From the NCBI RefSeq assembly GCF_964656455.1, contig NC_135717.1, positions 141,312,308 to 141,376,307 of the forward strand: DNA of 64,000 nucleotides, read 5' to 3'. Below, in pieces: positions 23,814 through 35,833 of the stretch. The stretch's first letter is position 1; every line of letters starts with the position of its first letter. The notes beneath the pieces were generated by a model that was not told where the DNA came from, ran no database searches, and saw nothing but the letters and a program-made list of their open reading frames with translations. Both the position numbers and the translations under genes were made by a program. Origin of the DNA: Halichoerus grypus. Taxonomy: Eukaryota > Chordata > Mammalia > Carnivora > Phocidae.

Positions 23814-25836
23814 AAGCGTAATGATTTTCAAAAAATCGCATTTTTAACTGGGAACTTAGTAGGGTAATTAAATCAGAAAACTTCTTAACTTATCTATTGA
23901 AGGCTTGGGGAGGCAGTGCAGAGTGCCATTTAGTCTGTCATAGCCCAATCACACAGACAAACCCCTTCCCAGTGACTTGGATGGCAAAAGAGAAAAGCAG
24001 GTAATTTGGTTTCCCACTTGTAAGCTTCACCTTCATTTGACAATCTCCATAGCAGGCAGGTGATCTGTCTGGATTCTATCATTTTTCTACCTAAAACCCT
24101 TCAGTGTCTTCCACTTCCATTTAAAGTCTTATGAGGTCCTCTACGCTCTGGCCCACCCACTTCTCTAGCTTCCTTTCTGCTACACTCTTCTTGCTTACTG
24201 AGAGCCAGTCTCCTTTCAATTCTTTGAATATTCCAAGGTTTTTCCTGCCAGTGGGCTTTTAAGCTTCTAGTTTTTCCAGCCGGAATACTTCTCTCCTTTG
24301 ATTCATTTTAGTAGGGTGATTCCTCTGGATTCTATTCAAAGACCTTTTTTAGCTATGAGGTCCACAGGCAGAGAATAGGTCTGTGTTATTGACCTTTATG
24401 CTCTTCATGCATAGCACGGTGCTTGATAGGTGGTTAGGTGTTCAATAAATTATGAAAGCCTGCATAAGTGAATATATGAATGGGGGATACAGGAGAGTCA
24501 ACTTTTGTGGGTTAAGTGGAAAGGTATGTAATTTTTTACTTTGGATAAATTAAGTCATATGGGATTTCAAGCAAAAATACCCAGAAAAAGCTTAGAAACA
24601 TAATTCTGGAGCTCAGAGGAGGTAACTTGAGGCCAGGATCAGGTTTGGGGAGTTCTTTGTGTATGGATTTTTAAAAACAACAATGAGTAATGTGCAATGT
24701 TCCAGAGTCTGCTCTGTGCATTTACTATATATTAGCTCACAGCTATCTTAAGTAGTAGTAAGTTTATGTTTAACTCTTTAACTTATGAAGAAACCGAGGA
24801 AAAGATTTACATGCCCAAGATGGTGGTATGAGTCCGGGAAGAACATCTGTAACTAGTAGACGTGACCATTGAGGATGAGGTCTAGAGAAACACTCAGAAT
24901 AAGAGGTAGCAGAGGAGCTGACACCCGACAGGTGAGCAGGCAATAGAATGAAGTACACTAAAAGTCCAAGGAGAGGGTTTTAAGAAGGAAACTCTCAGTG
25001 TTCCCTGGATTCCACAATGAGCGTGCTCTTGACCACAGCAAGTATTCCATGTAAAGTGAAGAATTGGAAACCAAGGGAATGCTATAAAGAAGACTAAAAG
25101 AATGTAGAATCTTGGTCTTTATAGACATGGACCTTGAAGAAGAAAGGATGGGATATGAAAAATACAAAGTATTTTTATCTGGCCCTTTGAACTTTGTCAG
25201 AATTTGGCATCTGCATGGAGATGTTTAGTACATTTGCTGAATGAACGAGTAGAGAGAAAAATTGGAATAGATGTTGCTACAAGTTAAATTATTTAGATTT
25301 CAGGCAATTCTAAATCAAAATGAAACAATCTGTAGGAAGAAATCTCTTTAAATTGAGGCATGTCAAATTACATAAATTGTTCAATGTTCAATATTAATAC
25401 ATAGTTTTTGAGAAGCATTTATAACCTCATTTAATAACTAATGCCATGTATCATTATGGAATGCTTCAGAAACTTCCGGTTTTATCCATTGTAGATTAAA
25501 GTCCCATTCAGTGTATGGAAAAGACGATTGTGACCCGAAGTATAATATCAGAAATAGATTTTGCTAGGTCCACATACTTTGTTTCTTTTTCACCTTTATA
25601 AGATATACTTATGTAGATTAGTGCAGACAATATTAACCTTATCTAAAATGTGTCTAAAAATATTTTCACATCAGAAGTGACATCTAGGATTATGAAGTTT
25701 GGAATCTAAGGTCAAGAAAAATCCGTAATAAGTCTTAACTTGCTACCCTTTGATTCTCTGAATAGTTTTCGACTAACTTAGGGCCTTTAGAGAAATAAAA
25801 CAACATAACTTATCCCAAGGCAAACTGTGTCTCTAG

Positions 25837-25978
25837 GTTTCACCGCAGAACTTTTGTGAAAAGATGTGGATCAATTATACCTATTTTTGGAACTATGAAT
25901 GTGATGCACTTTCTGCCTATGTGGCTCTGTGCAACAGGTTTGACATCTGTCTTCAGTGGAGAACACCTGATTACTGCT
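25837..25978 (+). CDS. OTOGL: OTOGL exon 13 of window: C8 domain
   Basis: The acceptor is tgtctctag and the donor is T|gtaagt. It encodes residues 536-582, with 583 (Ser) split. NFCEKMWINYTYFWNYECDA and YVALCNRFDICLQWRTPDYC show the C8 pattern (C...C......Y...C......C..W....C). NYT is a sequon. Confidence 0.95.
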
Positions 25979-27733
25979 GTAAGTAGTACATTTTCAGTAA
26001 TATTTTCTAACAATCCTATAGCATTCCATGTTTTGCATTCACTTCTTTTTCTTTTCATTTTTCATCACAAAATAATTTTGTAAGAATAAAACGCGGATAA
26101 ATGTAATGTAGAAGTTAGAGGCCAGCTCACCCACATGGGCAACTTCTAGTTTCATCCTGATCTAAATCTAAGGTTGGCCTCAACCCTCCCAAAAGAAAAC
26201 CTAGTCCACAAAATATGAGTCAGCAAAATTAATGGAAATATTGAAGAAATCACAGGGGGATTGAACAGGGATTTTAATTCTGTATCCCAGAGCACGTTTT
26301 GTTGGTTTCAATTCAACCCGCCTCATTTGACCCCCGGCTTGTCCCCTAGCTTGTGAAGAAGATACAAACTTTTCTGTTCCCTTTTCCTCCTTTCCTGACA
26401 TAGTATCCACATCCTGGAAGCTAATCTTTCTTTGATTGGTATCTAAGTTCAGTCTTTTTCCAAATACATGTTTGTGGATCCTTTTTCTTTCGTATGTATT
26501 CTTTGCCAATTTTTATCTATGGGGCTCATGCTTTCTCATCAAGTTGTAATGCTTTTCATAAAAATTGTATTAAACCTATATCCGGGCGCCTGGGTGGCTC
26601 AGTTGGTTAAGCGACTGCCTTCGGCTCAGGTCATGATCCCAGGGTCCTGGGATCGAGTCCCACATCGGGCTCCCTGCTCTGCGGGGAACCTGCTTCTCCC
26701 TCTCCCACTCCCCCTGCTTGTGTTCCCTCTCTCGCTATGTCTCTCTCTGTCAAATAAATAAATAAAATCTTTAAAAAAAAAAAAAAAAAAAAAAAAACCT
26801 ATATCCAGTCCTGGGTATATTTCACAGAAAATACTGTTAATTTAATTTAAGAAATAGCAATTAAATGGATTAAGTGGTAAAAGATGGTGAAAATGAATAT
26901 TAGTGAAATGCTCCAAAATAAAATAAAATTTTTCATTTTCCCTAGGAGAAAAAGTAAAATACATATAGAAAGGATAATATAGCACAAACACCAGTTACAT
27001 GACTTCATTTCAGACATAAAGCAGCTCCTGGTATGCTTTACTATCCCTTACCTCTCTTTGTTCCCAGAGATAATCACTATTCAAGAGTGGGGTTGCTTGA
27101 TTCATAGGAAATGTATGACATCTCTAATTTTAATAGATACCATCAAATTGTTCCCCGCTGAGATTTTACCAATTTATACCCCTACCAGCTGTGTGTTCAT
27201 TTTTTAACAGTATGATTTTTTAAGATCACTGAAAATCAAAAGAATTGTCTAAAACATCATTTAGAAACTGTTCAGCAATTGTAGTTTCTTTTGACAGTGA
27301 AGGATTAAACCTAAACACACAGCATTTTTCTTTTTTATGGCTTGGTTGAGTTACATATTTAAAGCATATTTCTGTGCTTAGTCTGAATAGACGGTTCCAT
27401 CTCCTCACTACACAGAGAAGTAACCTCATACTAGTTGATCCTGTATTTATGCCAACTAGATTTGGGCTGCCTTTTGATCACATTTACTTGCTACAAATCA
27501 GATGAGCTTTTCCTACTATAACATAACATATAATACTAGCTGGACCCCCGGAAGATACTCAAAAATACCTATTGCTTCTTTTGTTTCTAGTTTTGGGTTA
27601 CATAATAAATGAAAAATGAAATTTGAAGAGACGGAAATGGGCAAAATTCATTTTCAGAAAGAAATCCAATATTTCTTCCTTTTACTATAATCCAATTTTC
27701 TCATTAGCAAATTCTGTCCTCTGTTATTCATAG
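25979..27733 (+). other. OTOGL: OTOGL intron with a young CAN-SINE
   Basis: It holds the CAN-SINE at 26,584-26,794 and an L1-like antisense remnant at about 27,010-27,215. The rest is unassigned. Confidence 0.6.
26584..26794 (+). mobile_element. Young CAN-SINE with 12-bp target duplication
   Basis: It is close to consensus throughout (ggcgcctgggtggctcagtt, then caaataaataaataaaatc), with an uninterrupted run of about 27 A. Flanks aaacctatatcc at 26572-26583 and 26795-26806 are identical. A long pure A tail and perfect duplication suggest a recent insertion. Confidence 0.97.
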
Positions 27734-27919
27734 CTCTGAGTTGCCCAGAGGGGAAGGAATATCAACCCTGTGTGAGGACTTGTGAAGCAAGAACATGTCT
27801 GAACAGGTGGTTCTATGGACATTCTTCATGTTTGAATTTAAGGGAAGATTGCGTGTGCAAAAATGGAACCATCCTTCACAGGCCAGACTCAATTCAGTGC
27901 ATTCCAGAGCAAGAATGTG
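27734..27919 (+). CDS. OTOGL: OTOGL exon 14 of window: TIL domain
   Basis: The acceptor is gttattcatag and the donor is G|gtaagc. It encodes residues 584-644, with 583 and 645 split. LSCPEGKEYQPCVRTCEART opens a trypsin-inhibitor-like domain (CP.G..Y..C...C..TC), and DCVCKNGTILH matches its C-terminal part. NGT is a sequon. Confidence 0.95.
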
Positions 27920-29518
27920 GTAAGCAGCAGAGTGCAAGATGACTGCTTAGGGACTTGGCAAATAAATAAAGCTTTTTTAGATCTTGGGGAGATGTGCTGA
28001 GAAAGATTGATCAACAGGTCCCCTAGGTGTTGGAAAGAAAACCGGTTTGTTTGTAGTTTGATTTTAATATGTTACCCAAATTAGATGTTTTGGTGGTGAT
28101 GTGGTTTTGTTGTTGTTGTTGTTCCAAGTTTTTATTTAAATTCCAGTTAGTGAACATACAGTGTAATATTAGTTTCAGGTATAGAATTTAGTGATTCAAC
28201 ACTTACATACAACACCCGATGCTCATCACAACAAGCGCCCTCTTTAATGTCCATCACCCATTTAACAAACCCCCCCTACAGCGATGCAGTGATGATGTGT
28301 TTTAGTCTCTACCTATGCCTGTAATAACTAGGCGGGGGTATGATAAATTAAGAATTAAGAGCATAGGATGTGAACTGAATTGAAATTCCAATTATTTCAT
28401 GTAATAGTGATTCATCTTTACCTCTTTGATCCTGGGTTAGCATCTGTAAAATGGAGAAAATAATAGCACTTATCCCATAAAGTTAGTGTGGGGATACATA
28501 AATAATACAAAGCATTTTGCAACAGTGCCTAGAGAAAAATAACCACTCAAGAAATGTCAGATAATGTTATTATCTGGGAGAAAACATTTAATTGTTCAAC
28601 TTTCATTTTCAAACCATTTGATTCTGACTCATCGTCTCCATGGTGGTTGCAGATGAAAATAGTGCAAAACTGAGAAAATTGCAGTACAGAGCTTAACATT
28701 ATGGTTAGAGGAAAAGAGATTAAGCTAATAATGAAAGAGAATGGGCAAGTAGAAGTGAAATGCATATATAGTTCCAGAAAGAAGTTTGTGTTTGCCGTTG
28801 AGAAAAGTATTTGTAGAAGACTTTGAGAATAAACAGGCATGTTTGTTTTTTTAGGGACCTGTGAGGTTGGTTTGACAGTAAAGAGAATAATATAAAAGAA
28901 GTTCATTTGAGGCTGGGGATATGGCCATCACTATATTCATCTCTATCATTTTTAAAAGAACTACTAGTGGACCATATTTATCATTAAGTAAAACTTCAAT
29001 AATAAAACTACATAATTACTAAATAATGAGTCACTAAATAATTAGCTACTTCCCACATTTAGATTTTAAAGTTGACATGTTTTGAATTTTCATCGGACAA
29101 AAATGATAAATATGTGGTAGGGACTTCTTTTCCTAATACCACTCAGTTTGAACAGTTAATATTTTAAAACTAACTTACATTTATTTTACTGAGTTTGTTC
29201 AAGCAAAATAAATCATATTAACAAGACAAAATGAATAAGAAATAATGAACAGATTATCTTATGTATAGAAGAGGACATGCAAATTTACAGATAGTTGTAG
29301 AAGAGAAAATATTTTTGTAGATTACATTACAAATTTCATGGACGAGAAATGCAAGCTACTAGCTGATAAAAAGAAGAATCTGTAAGAAAGGATAAATCTG
29401 TGACATGTTATCTATGTCGCTGAGCCAAGTCAAGTCATGGTCTGAAATTCAAATATCATAGCCTGATTTATTTTAGTGTCCGGGTTATGAGTGATGTAAC
29501 ATTGTCCATCTTTTTAAG
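27920..29518 (+). other. OTOGL: OTOGL intron with L1 3' end and MIR
   Basis: It holds an antisense L1 3' end (28,108-28,289) and a MIR-like fragment at about 28,360-28,560. The rest is AT-rich. Confidence 0.6.
28108..28289 (-). mobile_element. L1 3' end (carnivore type), antisense, 5'-truncated
   Basis: A TTG-rich tail side is followed by ttccagttagtgaacatacag and gatgctcatcacaacaagcg, the reverse complement of carnivore L1 3' UTR. Flanking ggtgatgtggttt and tgatgatgtgttt look like a target duplication. A related copy lies at 38,140. Confidence 0.8.
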
Positions 29519-29731
29519 CATGCACAGATAGTGAAGACCAACCTCGTACTGCCGGGGAGGTTTGGAATGGGGGCATTGACGAATGTGCCCTCTACAAATG
29601 TTTGGAGAATGGAAGTATTATTCCTACAGAACCTGATTGTGATGAAGAGCCCTCACCAATTTGTGAACGAGAAGCTGAAGTTGTCCTGGGCATCACTGAT
29701 AAGTGGACCTGCTGTTCAAAGGAAGTTTGCG
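29519..29731 (+). CDS. OTOGL: OTOGL exon 15 of window: VWC-like segment
   Basis: The acceptor is ctttttaag and the donor is G|gtatgt. It encodes residues 646-715, with 645 and 716 split, phase 1-1. ECALYKCLENGSIIPTEPDC and DKWTCCSKEVC are C8/VWC-type spacing, with the CC...C ending that is repeated in the next exons. NGS is a sequon. The acceptor -3 A (aag) is less common. Confidence 0.93.
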
Positions 29732-30202
29732 GTATGTGTGCAGGCCAAAGACTTCCCGTCTGTCAATGCCACAAAATATGTCGATATTATTTGTGAAAAA
29801 ATCAGGACATGCATAATGTTTAGTAAACAAAAGTGTTGAGGTAAAAACAGAAATATGGCCATAAGTATCATTTCTATTTTCTCAAAGCAAGTTTTTCCTC
29901 ATTATGGTTTTGCTGATTTTGCAAATACACATACGAAACTCTAGCTATAAGCAATTAATAGTATTCAATAATATGTGACAAGGTTCTGGGAATCTTTGAC
30001 TTAGGACAATTAAGGGTGAAAGGACCATAATAAATAAACCTTAAATCTGCTACCTTTTCACATATGACCCATTTGTCGGTTGAATGTGTTTAATTGCAGT
30101 GTAAAAACATGTATAGTAAGAATCACTTCACTGATTTGAGTTAGAAGCACAGATTTTAGTTATATTCGCTAATATTTTAGTGCTTCTGTTTCTTATTTCC
30201 AG

Positions 30203-30307
30203 GATGTGACATGACCTTATGTGAAACTGCTATTCCAACATGTACGAATAGTCAGAAATTGGTTGTTGGCCATAGTCCTCTTTCTTGTTGTCCACAGTAT
30301 CAATGTG
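30203..30307 (+). CDS. OTOGL: OTOGL exon 16 of window: 35-residue Cys module 1
   Basis: The acceptor is ttatttccag and the donor is G|gtgagt. It is 105 nt, phase 1-1, residues 717-750. CDMTLCETAIPTC is followed by LSCCPQYQC. The pattern C-x4-C-x6-C-x~16-CCP-x2-C is shared with the following four modules. It is the first of the compact, symmetric exon modules. Confidence 0.95.
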
Positions 30308-30442
30308 GTGAGTAATTAACTAGGAAAAGTAAGAGTGAGGTTCATTGCTTGTTCAGAATAGTGGATTAGAGTCTCATTCTTTGGGTCTACAAGAAAATGA
30401 TTTGTTATAAAATACTGTGAAGTTGTCTTGCTAAAGATAGTT

Positions 30443-30459
30443 CTTTTTTTTAAAAGATT

Positions 30460-30490
<31 letters not shown>

Positions 30491-30644
30491 TGATTTTATT
30501 TATTTATTTGACACACACACACACAGAGGCAGGCAGAGGCAGAGGGTGAGCAGAGAGCCGGACATGGGGCTTGATCCCAGGACTCTGGGATCATGACTGG
30601 AGCCGAAGGCAGATGCTTAACCAACTGAGCCACCCGGGTGCCCC
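30443..30644 (-). mobile_element. CAN-SINE, antisense
   Basis: T-run and repeated TTTA at left, AG-rich body, and head complement gagccacccgggtgcccc at right. Flanks aaagatagttc and aaaatagtcc are an imperfect target duplication. Confidence 0.95.
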
Positions 30645-30800
30645 AAAATAGTCCTTTTTTAACCTGCAATTTCTTTATAAATAAATGTATATATATACGT
30701 ATATTTTAAGTTTATATATTATATTAACACATGGATTTAGATAATTAACTCATTTTAAAGATCTTAATCTTAGCAGAAATATATAGGAAATAGCAGGTGT

Positions 30801-31545
30801 GGTATTGTAATTTATAATAAGAAACTACATACCTGGTCTTCTACCCCATTCTCAGTACAGAGCTCCTAATCCCGTTTCCTAAATGAGGAGACCTATAAAG
30901 GTGTCTTTTGTTATGTTAATGACTGCTATTGGAAAGCCTTTAGCTAATCTGAGAATGGGGTCTGGTTGCCAGGGGAACCAATCCTGTGACTGGAGGGTTA
31001 GAATTTTTCAGTCCCACCCCCTGACCTCCAGGGAGGGGACAGGGGCTGGAGGTTGGATCTGATCTTAAATAGCCAATGATTTAATCAATCATGCCTACGT
31101 AATAAAGCCTCTAAAATAAACCCAAAAAAGACTGAGGTTTAGAGAACTTCCAGGTTGGTGAACACAAGGAAATTCAGGGACTGGTGTGCTCTGAGAGGGC
31201 ATAAAAGCTCCCTACCCTTTCCCTATCTTTGCCCTATGCATCTCTTCCATCTGGCTATTCCTGAGTTATATTCTTTTATAAAAAATTGGTGATCTGGTAA
31301 GTAAAAGTTTTCTCTGAGTTCTGCTGGCTGCTCTAGCAAATTAATCAAACCCAAGGAAAAGGTTGTGGAAACCCCCGATTTATAGCCAGTCAGCCAGAAA
31401 GGAGTACAGGTAACAAGTGGGGCTTGTAACTGGTGTCTGTAGATACTGTCAGAATTGAGTTGAATTGTAGGACAACCAGCTGGTGTCTAGAGAATTACTG
31501 GGTGCTGAGTGGGAACCCTCCCCCACCAAACACACTTTGAGTTAG
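30801..31545 (+). repeat. Unnamed LTR-like interspersed repeat, copy A
   Basis: It contains tggttgccaggggaaccaatc, ttcagtcccaccccctgacc, atctcttccatctggctattcctgagttatat and cagaattgagttgaattgtagg in the same order as copy B at 57,190. An internal gcataaaagct (TATA-like) and ataaa motifs suggest an LTR. I do not recall the family name. It fills much of the intron between exons 16 and 17. Confidence 0.7.
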
Positions 31546-31644
31546 CAAGATATATATAAATTCAAAGAGAACTAAACCATACTACTTTATTTATTTTATC
31601 ATTTCACTTTATACAATTTTTCAAATATCTTGGTGTTTCTGCAG

Positions 31645-31752
31645 AATGTGACCAATTGAAATGCCCCAGGATTTCAGTACCAGAATGCAGAGAAGACCAA
31701 TTCATGATTCAAGTTCAACAGGAAGAGCCTTGCTGTTTTTCTCCTCTCTGTG
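31645..31752 (+). CDS. OTOGL: OTOGL exon 17 of window: Cys module 2
   Basis: The acceptor is gtttctgcag and the donor is G|gtgagt. It is 108 nt, phase 1-1, residues 752-786. ECDQLKCPRISVPEC is followed by EPCCFSPLC. It has the same Cys spacing as module 1 but Phe replaces Pro after CC. Confidence 0.95.
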
Positions 31753-33155
31753 GTGAGTGTTCTGTGAGATAACTTTTTTGAACCAAAGGGAGAATGTAGG
31801 GAAAATCTCTTATTTGATATGAATTTCATGGGACTGATGGTAACCAATATTCTGCTGATATACTGATAGGAATCCAACTGAATAAGAACAGTTGAAAAGA
31901 AAGTACGGCATTTTAAATGACTCGACAATTATTACAGTTAGCATTACTTTCTCTTATTATATATATGGGCTATATATATCAGTCAAAACATGCTCAAGAC
32001 AATATAATTAAATTTTTTTTTTCTTTAATAAGGCTAGTACCAGTTGTTTTTAGAGAAAAATTTAGCCTTGGCTTTCCTTGAAGAACCAACTGAAATAATG
32101 GACTCTGCTAAGCCATTAGAGAACCACTTTAAAACTTCATTTTATATATCATGTGTGATGTTATGTGTGAGCATAGTGATGATGGAAGAGAATGGTAGAA
32201 ATGAAATGAAAGGTGTCTGGGAAAAGACTATAGGGAGTTATATATTCTGTCTGATGAAATGGACACTGAAAATTAAAAAGTTCTCTATTTTCCATTTCAA
32301 GTGAATTTTCATATCAAAGACTGGTGATTAATGTAGGTTTCAGGTGTACCTATGGAAATCAAAACACATCTCTTTGTACCAGTTAAGGTTCTCTGAGTGC
32401 AGGTGGCAAAATGGATTGCTTATGGCTAGTTTACACACAACCAATTACTGGAAGGCTTGGGGATCAAGATTTTGTAGGATCAAGATGAAGCAGAAAAACC
32501 AAGCCCTGGAAAGGAGAGAAACCAGCTACTCCAGGGGGCAGTCACTAAGGACTGAGTCAGTAACATCCATTTCCTGCCCTGGTGTGCCTCTGTTTGTGAT
32601 TCAGATGCCATAGAAAGAGATTCTGATTTGTCTAATGTGGGTTGTTCCTACACAGAGGCCTGCTGAGAGTCAGGCACCTTTATTAAGAGTCATTCCAAGA
32701 CAGTATGGGTGGGACATTTTGCCAGGGTCTTTCAGAGAATTGTAATTGAAGAATTGTAATTGAAGGGAACAGCCCAAAAGAACAGGTGCCTACTCTATTA
32801 ATATTCTTCCATAAATTGGAGTAATCAAGGGTAGCGAATTCAGAAAACTGAAGTAAATAAATCAATGACATTTTGATCCTAGGAAAAAGAAAGTTGCTCT
32901 AGAAATCTTAATGCTCTGTATTTCTGGTAAGATGGTGTTTTTCTCGGTCACTGTGCTCGGAAAGCATATAGCAATATACCTACTAGCACTGTTTTCATGA
33001 CCAAATGAGGAGATCTGTTAAAGCCTTATTTTCCCTTTTTCCTATTTTATTAAACGTTATTTCATGTTGATTTTTATATGTCTGTAGTAATCCAAATTAA
33101 TAATTAGCTTGTTTTTAGCTCAGTTGTGATTTCTGGCTTTTTGTTTTACCTTCAG
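31753..33155 (+). other. OTOGL: OTOGL intron, unassigned
   Basis: AT-rich with no recognisable gene. A tiny tandem doublet (gaattgtaattga twice) lies at about 32,738-32,765. Open frames at 32,044-32,304 and 32,344-32,613 have no supporting splice sites or family resemblance. Confidence 0.5.
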
Positions 33156-33257
33156 TTTGTGAATCTTGCACCGAACCTATTCCACTATGTACTGATGGGG
33201 AATTTCTCACTGTGGATCTTAATACTACACATTTCTGTTGTCCACGATATTACTGTG
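33156..33257 (+). CDS. OTOGL: OTOGL exon 18 of window: Cys module 3
   Basis: The acceptor is taccttcag and the donor is G|gtgagt. It is 102 nt, phase 1-1, residues 788-820. VCESCTEPIPLC is followed by TTHFCCPRYYC. It is the shortest of the intact modules. NTT is a sequon. Confidence 0.95.
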
Positions 33258-33759
33258 GTGAGTATATCTTAACTAATTTAAAATATTTAGATTTATCCAA
33301 TATTTAAAAAGCCCCATGAATCTTCATTGCACTGTTATATCAGACCTTCATTGAATTCTAGTATATAAAATATATATTAAGTATAGGTAATATTTTTATA
33401 CATCTAAGAGCTCTTCTTGGATAATATCATTACCTCCCCAAAATAGATTACTATGACTTTTCTCATCATCCTAGAATTTCTAGCTTCCCAGGTGATACCA
33501 TACATTCTCTACTTCCTTTCTTTTCTTGCACACCTGGCATTTCTCAGGGCTCTTCACCTGCTGAGCTGTCCTAGTTCTACTACTGTTGTACTTGCTTGGG
33601 AGTCATGTATTGCATCCCCACCGATACATGGCAAGTGAGTGGTGGGAGAAATATGAGTCCATGCACGACATCAGCAATGGCAGTGAATTAAATGGTAGGT
33701 AGTAAGGATAAGCTTTTACAAGAAGCTAACCTTTATCCGTGGAATTTTTTTCTATTTAG

Positions 33760-33864
33760 TTTGTGACCCAAATCTTTGTCCTGCACCACTACTCGACTGT
33801 GCAGAGGATATGAAGCTTGTCAAAGAAAATGTGTCTGGTCAATGTTGTCCAACATGGCATTGCG
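33760..33864 (+). CDS. OTOGL: OTOGL exon 19 of window: Cys module 4
   Basis: The acceptor is ttctatttag and the donor is G|gtaact. It is 105 nt, phase 1-1, residues 822-855. VCDPNLCPAPLLDC is followed by GQCCPTWHC. The sequon NVS lies between them. The next intron is only 85 bases. Confidence 0.95.
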
Positions 33865-33949
33865 GTAACTAATTTTCATACTTTGAAGTTTTATTACAGT
33901 ACAGTGATATATTCTGACCAATATAAATATGTTGATTTTTGCCTTTTAG

Positions 33950-33990
33950 AATGTAGCTGTGAAAACCTTGTTATGCCAACTTGTGAAGTG
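33950..33990 (+). CDS. OTOGL: OTOGL exon 20 of window: first half of Cys module 5
   Basis: The acceptor is gccttttag and the donor is GTG|gtaaga. It is a 41-nt exon, residues 857-869, CSCENLVMPTCEV. It enters in phase 1 and leaves in phase 0. Together with the next exon (64 nt) it makes exactly 105 nt, the length of the unsplit modules 1 and 4. Confidence 0.93.
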
Positions 33991-34710
33991 GTAAGAACAC
34001 ATATTTTGATTGAATTGTCATATTATTTAAGTTAGTTTATTCTTCCTTTATCCCCCTTATTTCTGAGTTCTCGGAGTTAATGAAATTATCCTCATTAAAT
34101 TATACTGAAGTTGATTAAAGTAACATGCTCTGGTATCAAATGAGCAAATGATTGACTGAGATCTTTAGGACTCAAACCAAGGGTTGTTTTATGTCTGTGT
34201 GTGCTTTTGTGTATTCCTTTATTCTTTCTACTCTGCCATAACTCCTTCATTTCTTTTAGAAACTATAGCCCAGACATAAGTTGAAATGAGAACAAAAGCA
34301 AGTTGAAACTGCCTTGTTTTTATTCCTGGCCTCGACTCTTTCTACCTGTGCTTCACTTTCCTCATCTGCAATATAAAAATAACAATACCTACATCATATC
34401 AATAAAATAAGTTAATATAAATTACTTAGATAGTACCTGATACATAGAAAGAGCTCAATAAGGATTAGCTAGAATTATTATGATAAAATAAACACAGTAC
34501 TCCGAATGTTAACCACAAGATCATCATGGAGAACTTTCTAGGGAAGTTAACCATCAAGAAAAGTTTGGAAGAAACAGATAGTTTAGAATAATGGATGAAA
34601 GGAGCTGAACTATTCTAGATAGAGGCTAGGTTGAACATGAATAAATGCACCAAAGTGTGAGGTAAGAAATGTATGCTGAAAGATAGCAACCTTTCTCATG
34701 CCTTGAGAAA

Positions 34711-34878
34711 AAGCATCCAACTCTTGGTTTTGGCTCAGATCATGAGCTCAGGGTCATGAGATCAAGCCCCCATGTTAGGCTCTACACTCAGTACGGAGTC
34801 TGCTTGGCATTTTTCCCTCTTCCTCCCCCTCCCACCCCCGCCCCTCTCCTTAGTTGCACTTGTGCTCTCTCTCTAAAA

Positions 34879-34910
<32 letters not shown>

Positions 34911-34932
34911 ATCTTTAAAAAAAGAAAAAAGA
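34711..34932 (+). mobile_element. Degraded 5'-truncated CAN-SINE, sense
   Basis: It starts inside the head (aagcatccaactcttggttt), with tcatgagatcaagcccc, a CT/CCCC-rich body and an AAAT tail run (about 34,880-34,910). It is more diverged than the others. Confidence 0.85.
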
Positions 34933-35149
34933 ATCAAGTTAATTTTATTATTGATATCATATGGAAATTAAATGCACTCAGGAAAAGTTATTACTTAAAA
35001 ATGCAATTCTTAAAACTTTAAACCTGGTACTACACTGAGAGGACCCTATATCGTTTCTGACAGGGCAATGTTTAAGATTGGTATGACAGCAATTTATTGA
35101 CACCTAAAGGTTATACCACATTTTCTGTGTGTCCACCCTATTGTAAGTT

Positions 35150-35360
35150 CTTTACCTGAATTGACCCATTTATTTCTCCAACTAAACCTAAGAGGTAGGC
35201 ATTGTTATTATACCCATTTTAGAGATGAGGAAAGTGAGGAGAAGCCTGACTCAGTAACTTCCCTGAGGTCCCACAGCTAGCAGGCAGCAAAGCCAGATGG
35301 GCACAGAGCAGCCTTGTTCCTGAGTCTGTGCTTTTAGTCCCTCTACTACACTCTTCTGCT
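35150..35360 (-). repeat. MIR SINE, antisense
   Basis: Reverse-complement MIR motifs are clear: taagaggtaggcattgttattatacccattttagagatgaggaaa and ccctgaggtcccacagctagc. Confidence 0.75.
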
Positions 35361-35833
35361 CCTGCTTTATATGCTGTTGCAGCCTTGCTCCATGCAAACA
35401 TCAGAACCTTGGACCACCTCCATAGAGAAGATCAAGAATGTTTGCACCAACCAAAATTTCCAGGATTAGCACATATTCTCTTATCTCCAACTATCCACTA
35501 GAAGCCCAGATTCCAACAATATTTTCAAGTTATTAAAGACCATAAAGATCATCTTCTCTACTTTCACTCATTTAATAGATAAAGAAATTAAAGTTTAGAG
35601 AGATTAAGTCATCCATAATCATATTGTTTATTGTGAATTTTTTCTGTAGGCTGCTAATTAAATGACCATTGTGTTAATCAAAGCCTGTTTACTATCAAAT
35701 ATTTATTAAGCACCTGATATGTGTCTGGCTGTGTGGTAGGGAACTTACTAAATGTTATACTGTGTATATATTTTTATAGTTGTCATATAATAAGCTGTAC
35801 AAGTCATATTTAATAATAATATCTTTCTGATAG

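Larger units (their letters stand above)
22199..25836 (+). other. OTOGL: OTOGL intron with paired CAN-SINEs and L2 remnants
   Basis: It contains an L2-like stretch (about 22,740-23,150), two CAN-SINEs placed tail to tail (23,401-23,813) and L2/MIR-like sequence at about 24,060-24,460. The part from 24,500 to 25,830 holds nothing I can name. Confidence 0.6.
33991..35833 (+). other. OTOGL: OTOGL intron splitting Cys module 5
   Basis: It carries MIR-like sequence (about 34,330-34,490), a degraded CAN-SINE (34,711-34,932) and an antisense MIR (about 35,150-35,360). Confidence 0.6.

Noticed and set aside
26584..26660. tRNA-like head of the CAN-SINEs as a tRNA gene
   Set aside because: The tRNA-Lys-derived region belongs to a SINE and is followed by the CT-rich body. 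It does not keep a full cloverleaf with a mature 3' end.
26468..26761. 97-codon frame containing AWVAQLVKRLPSAQ
   Set aside because: It is translation of the CAN-SINE head and body. The same peptide recurs in the other SINE copies.
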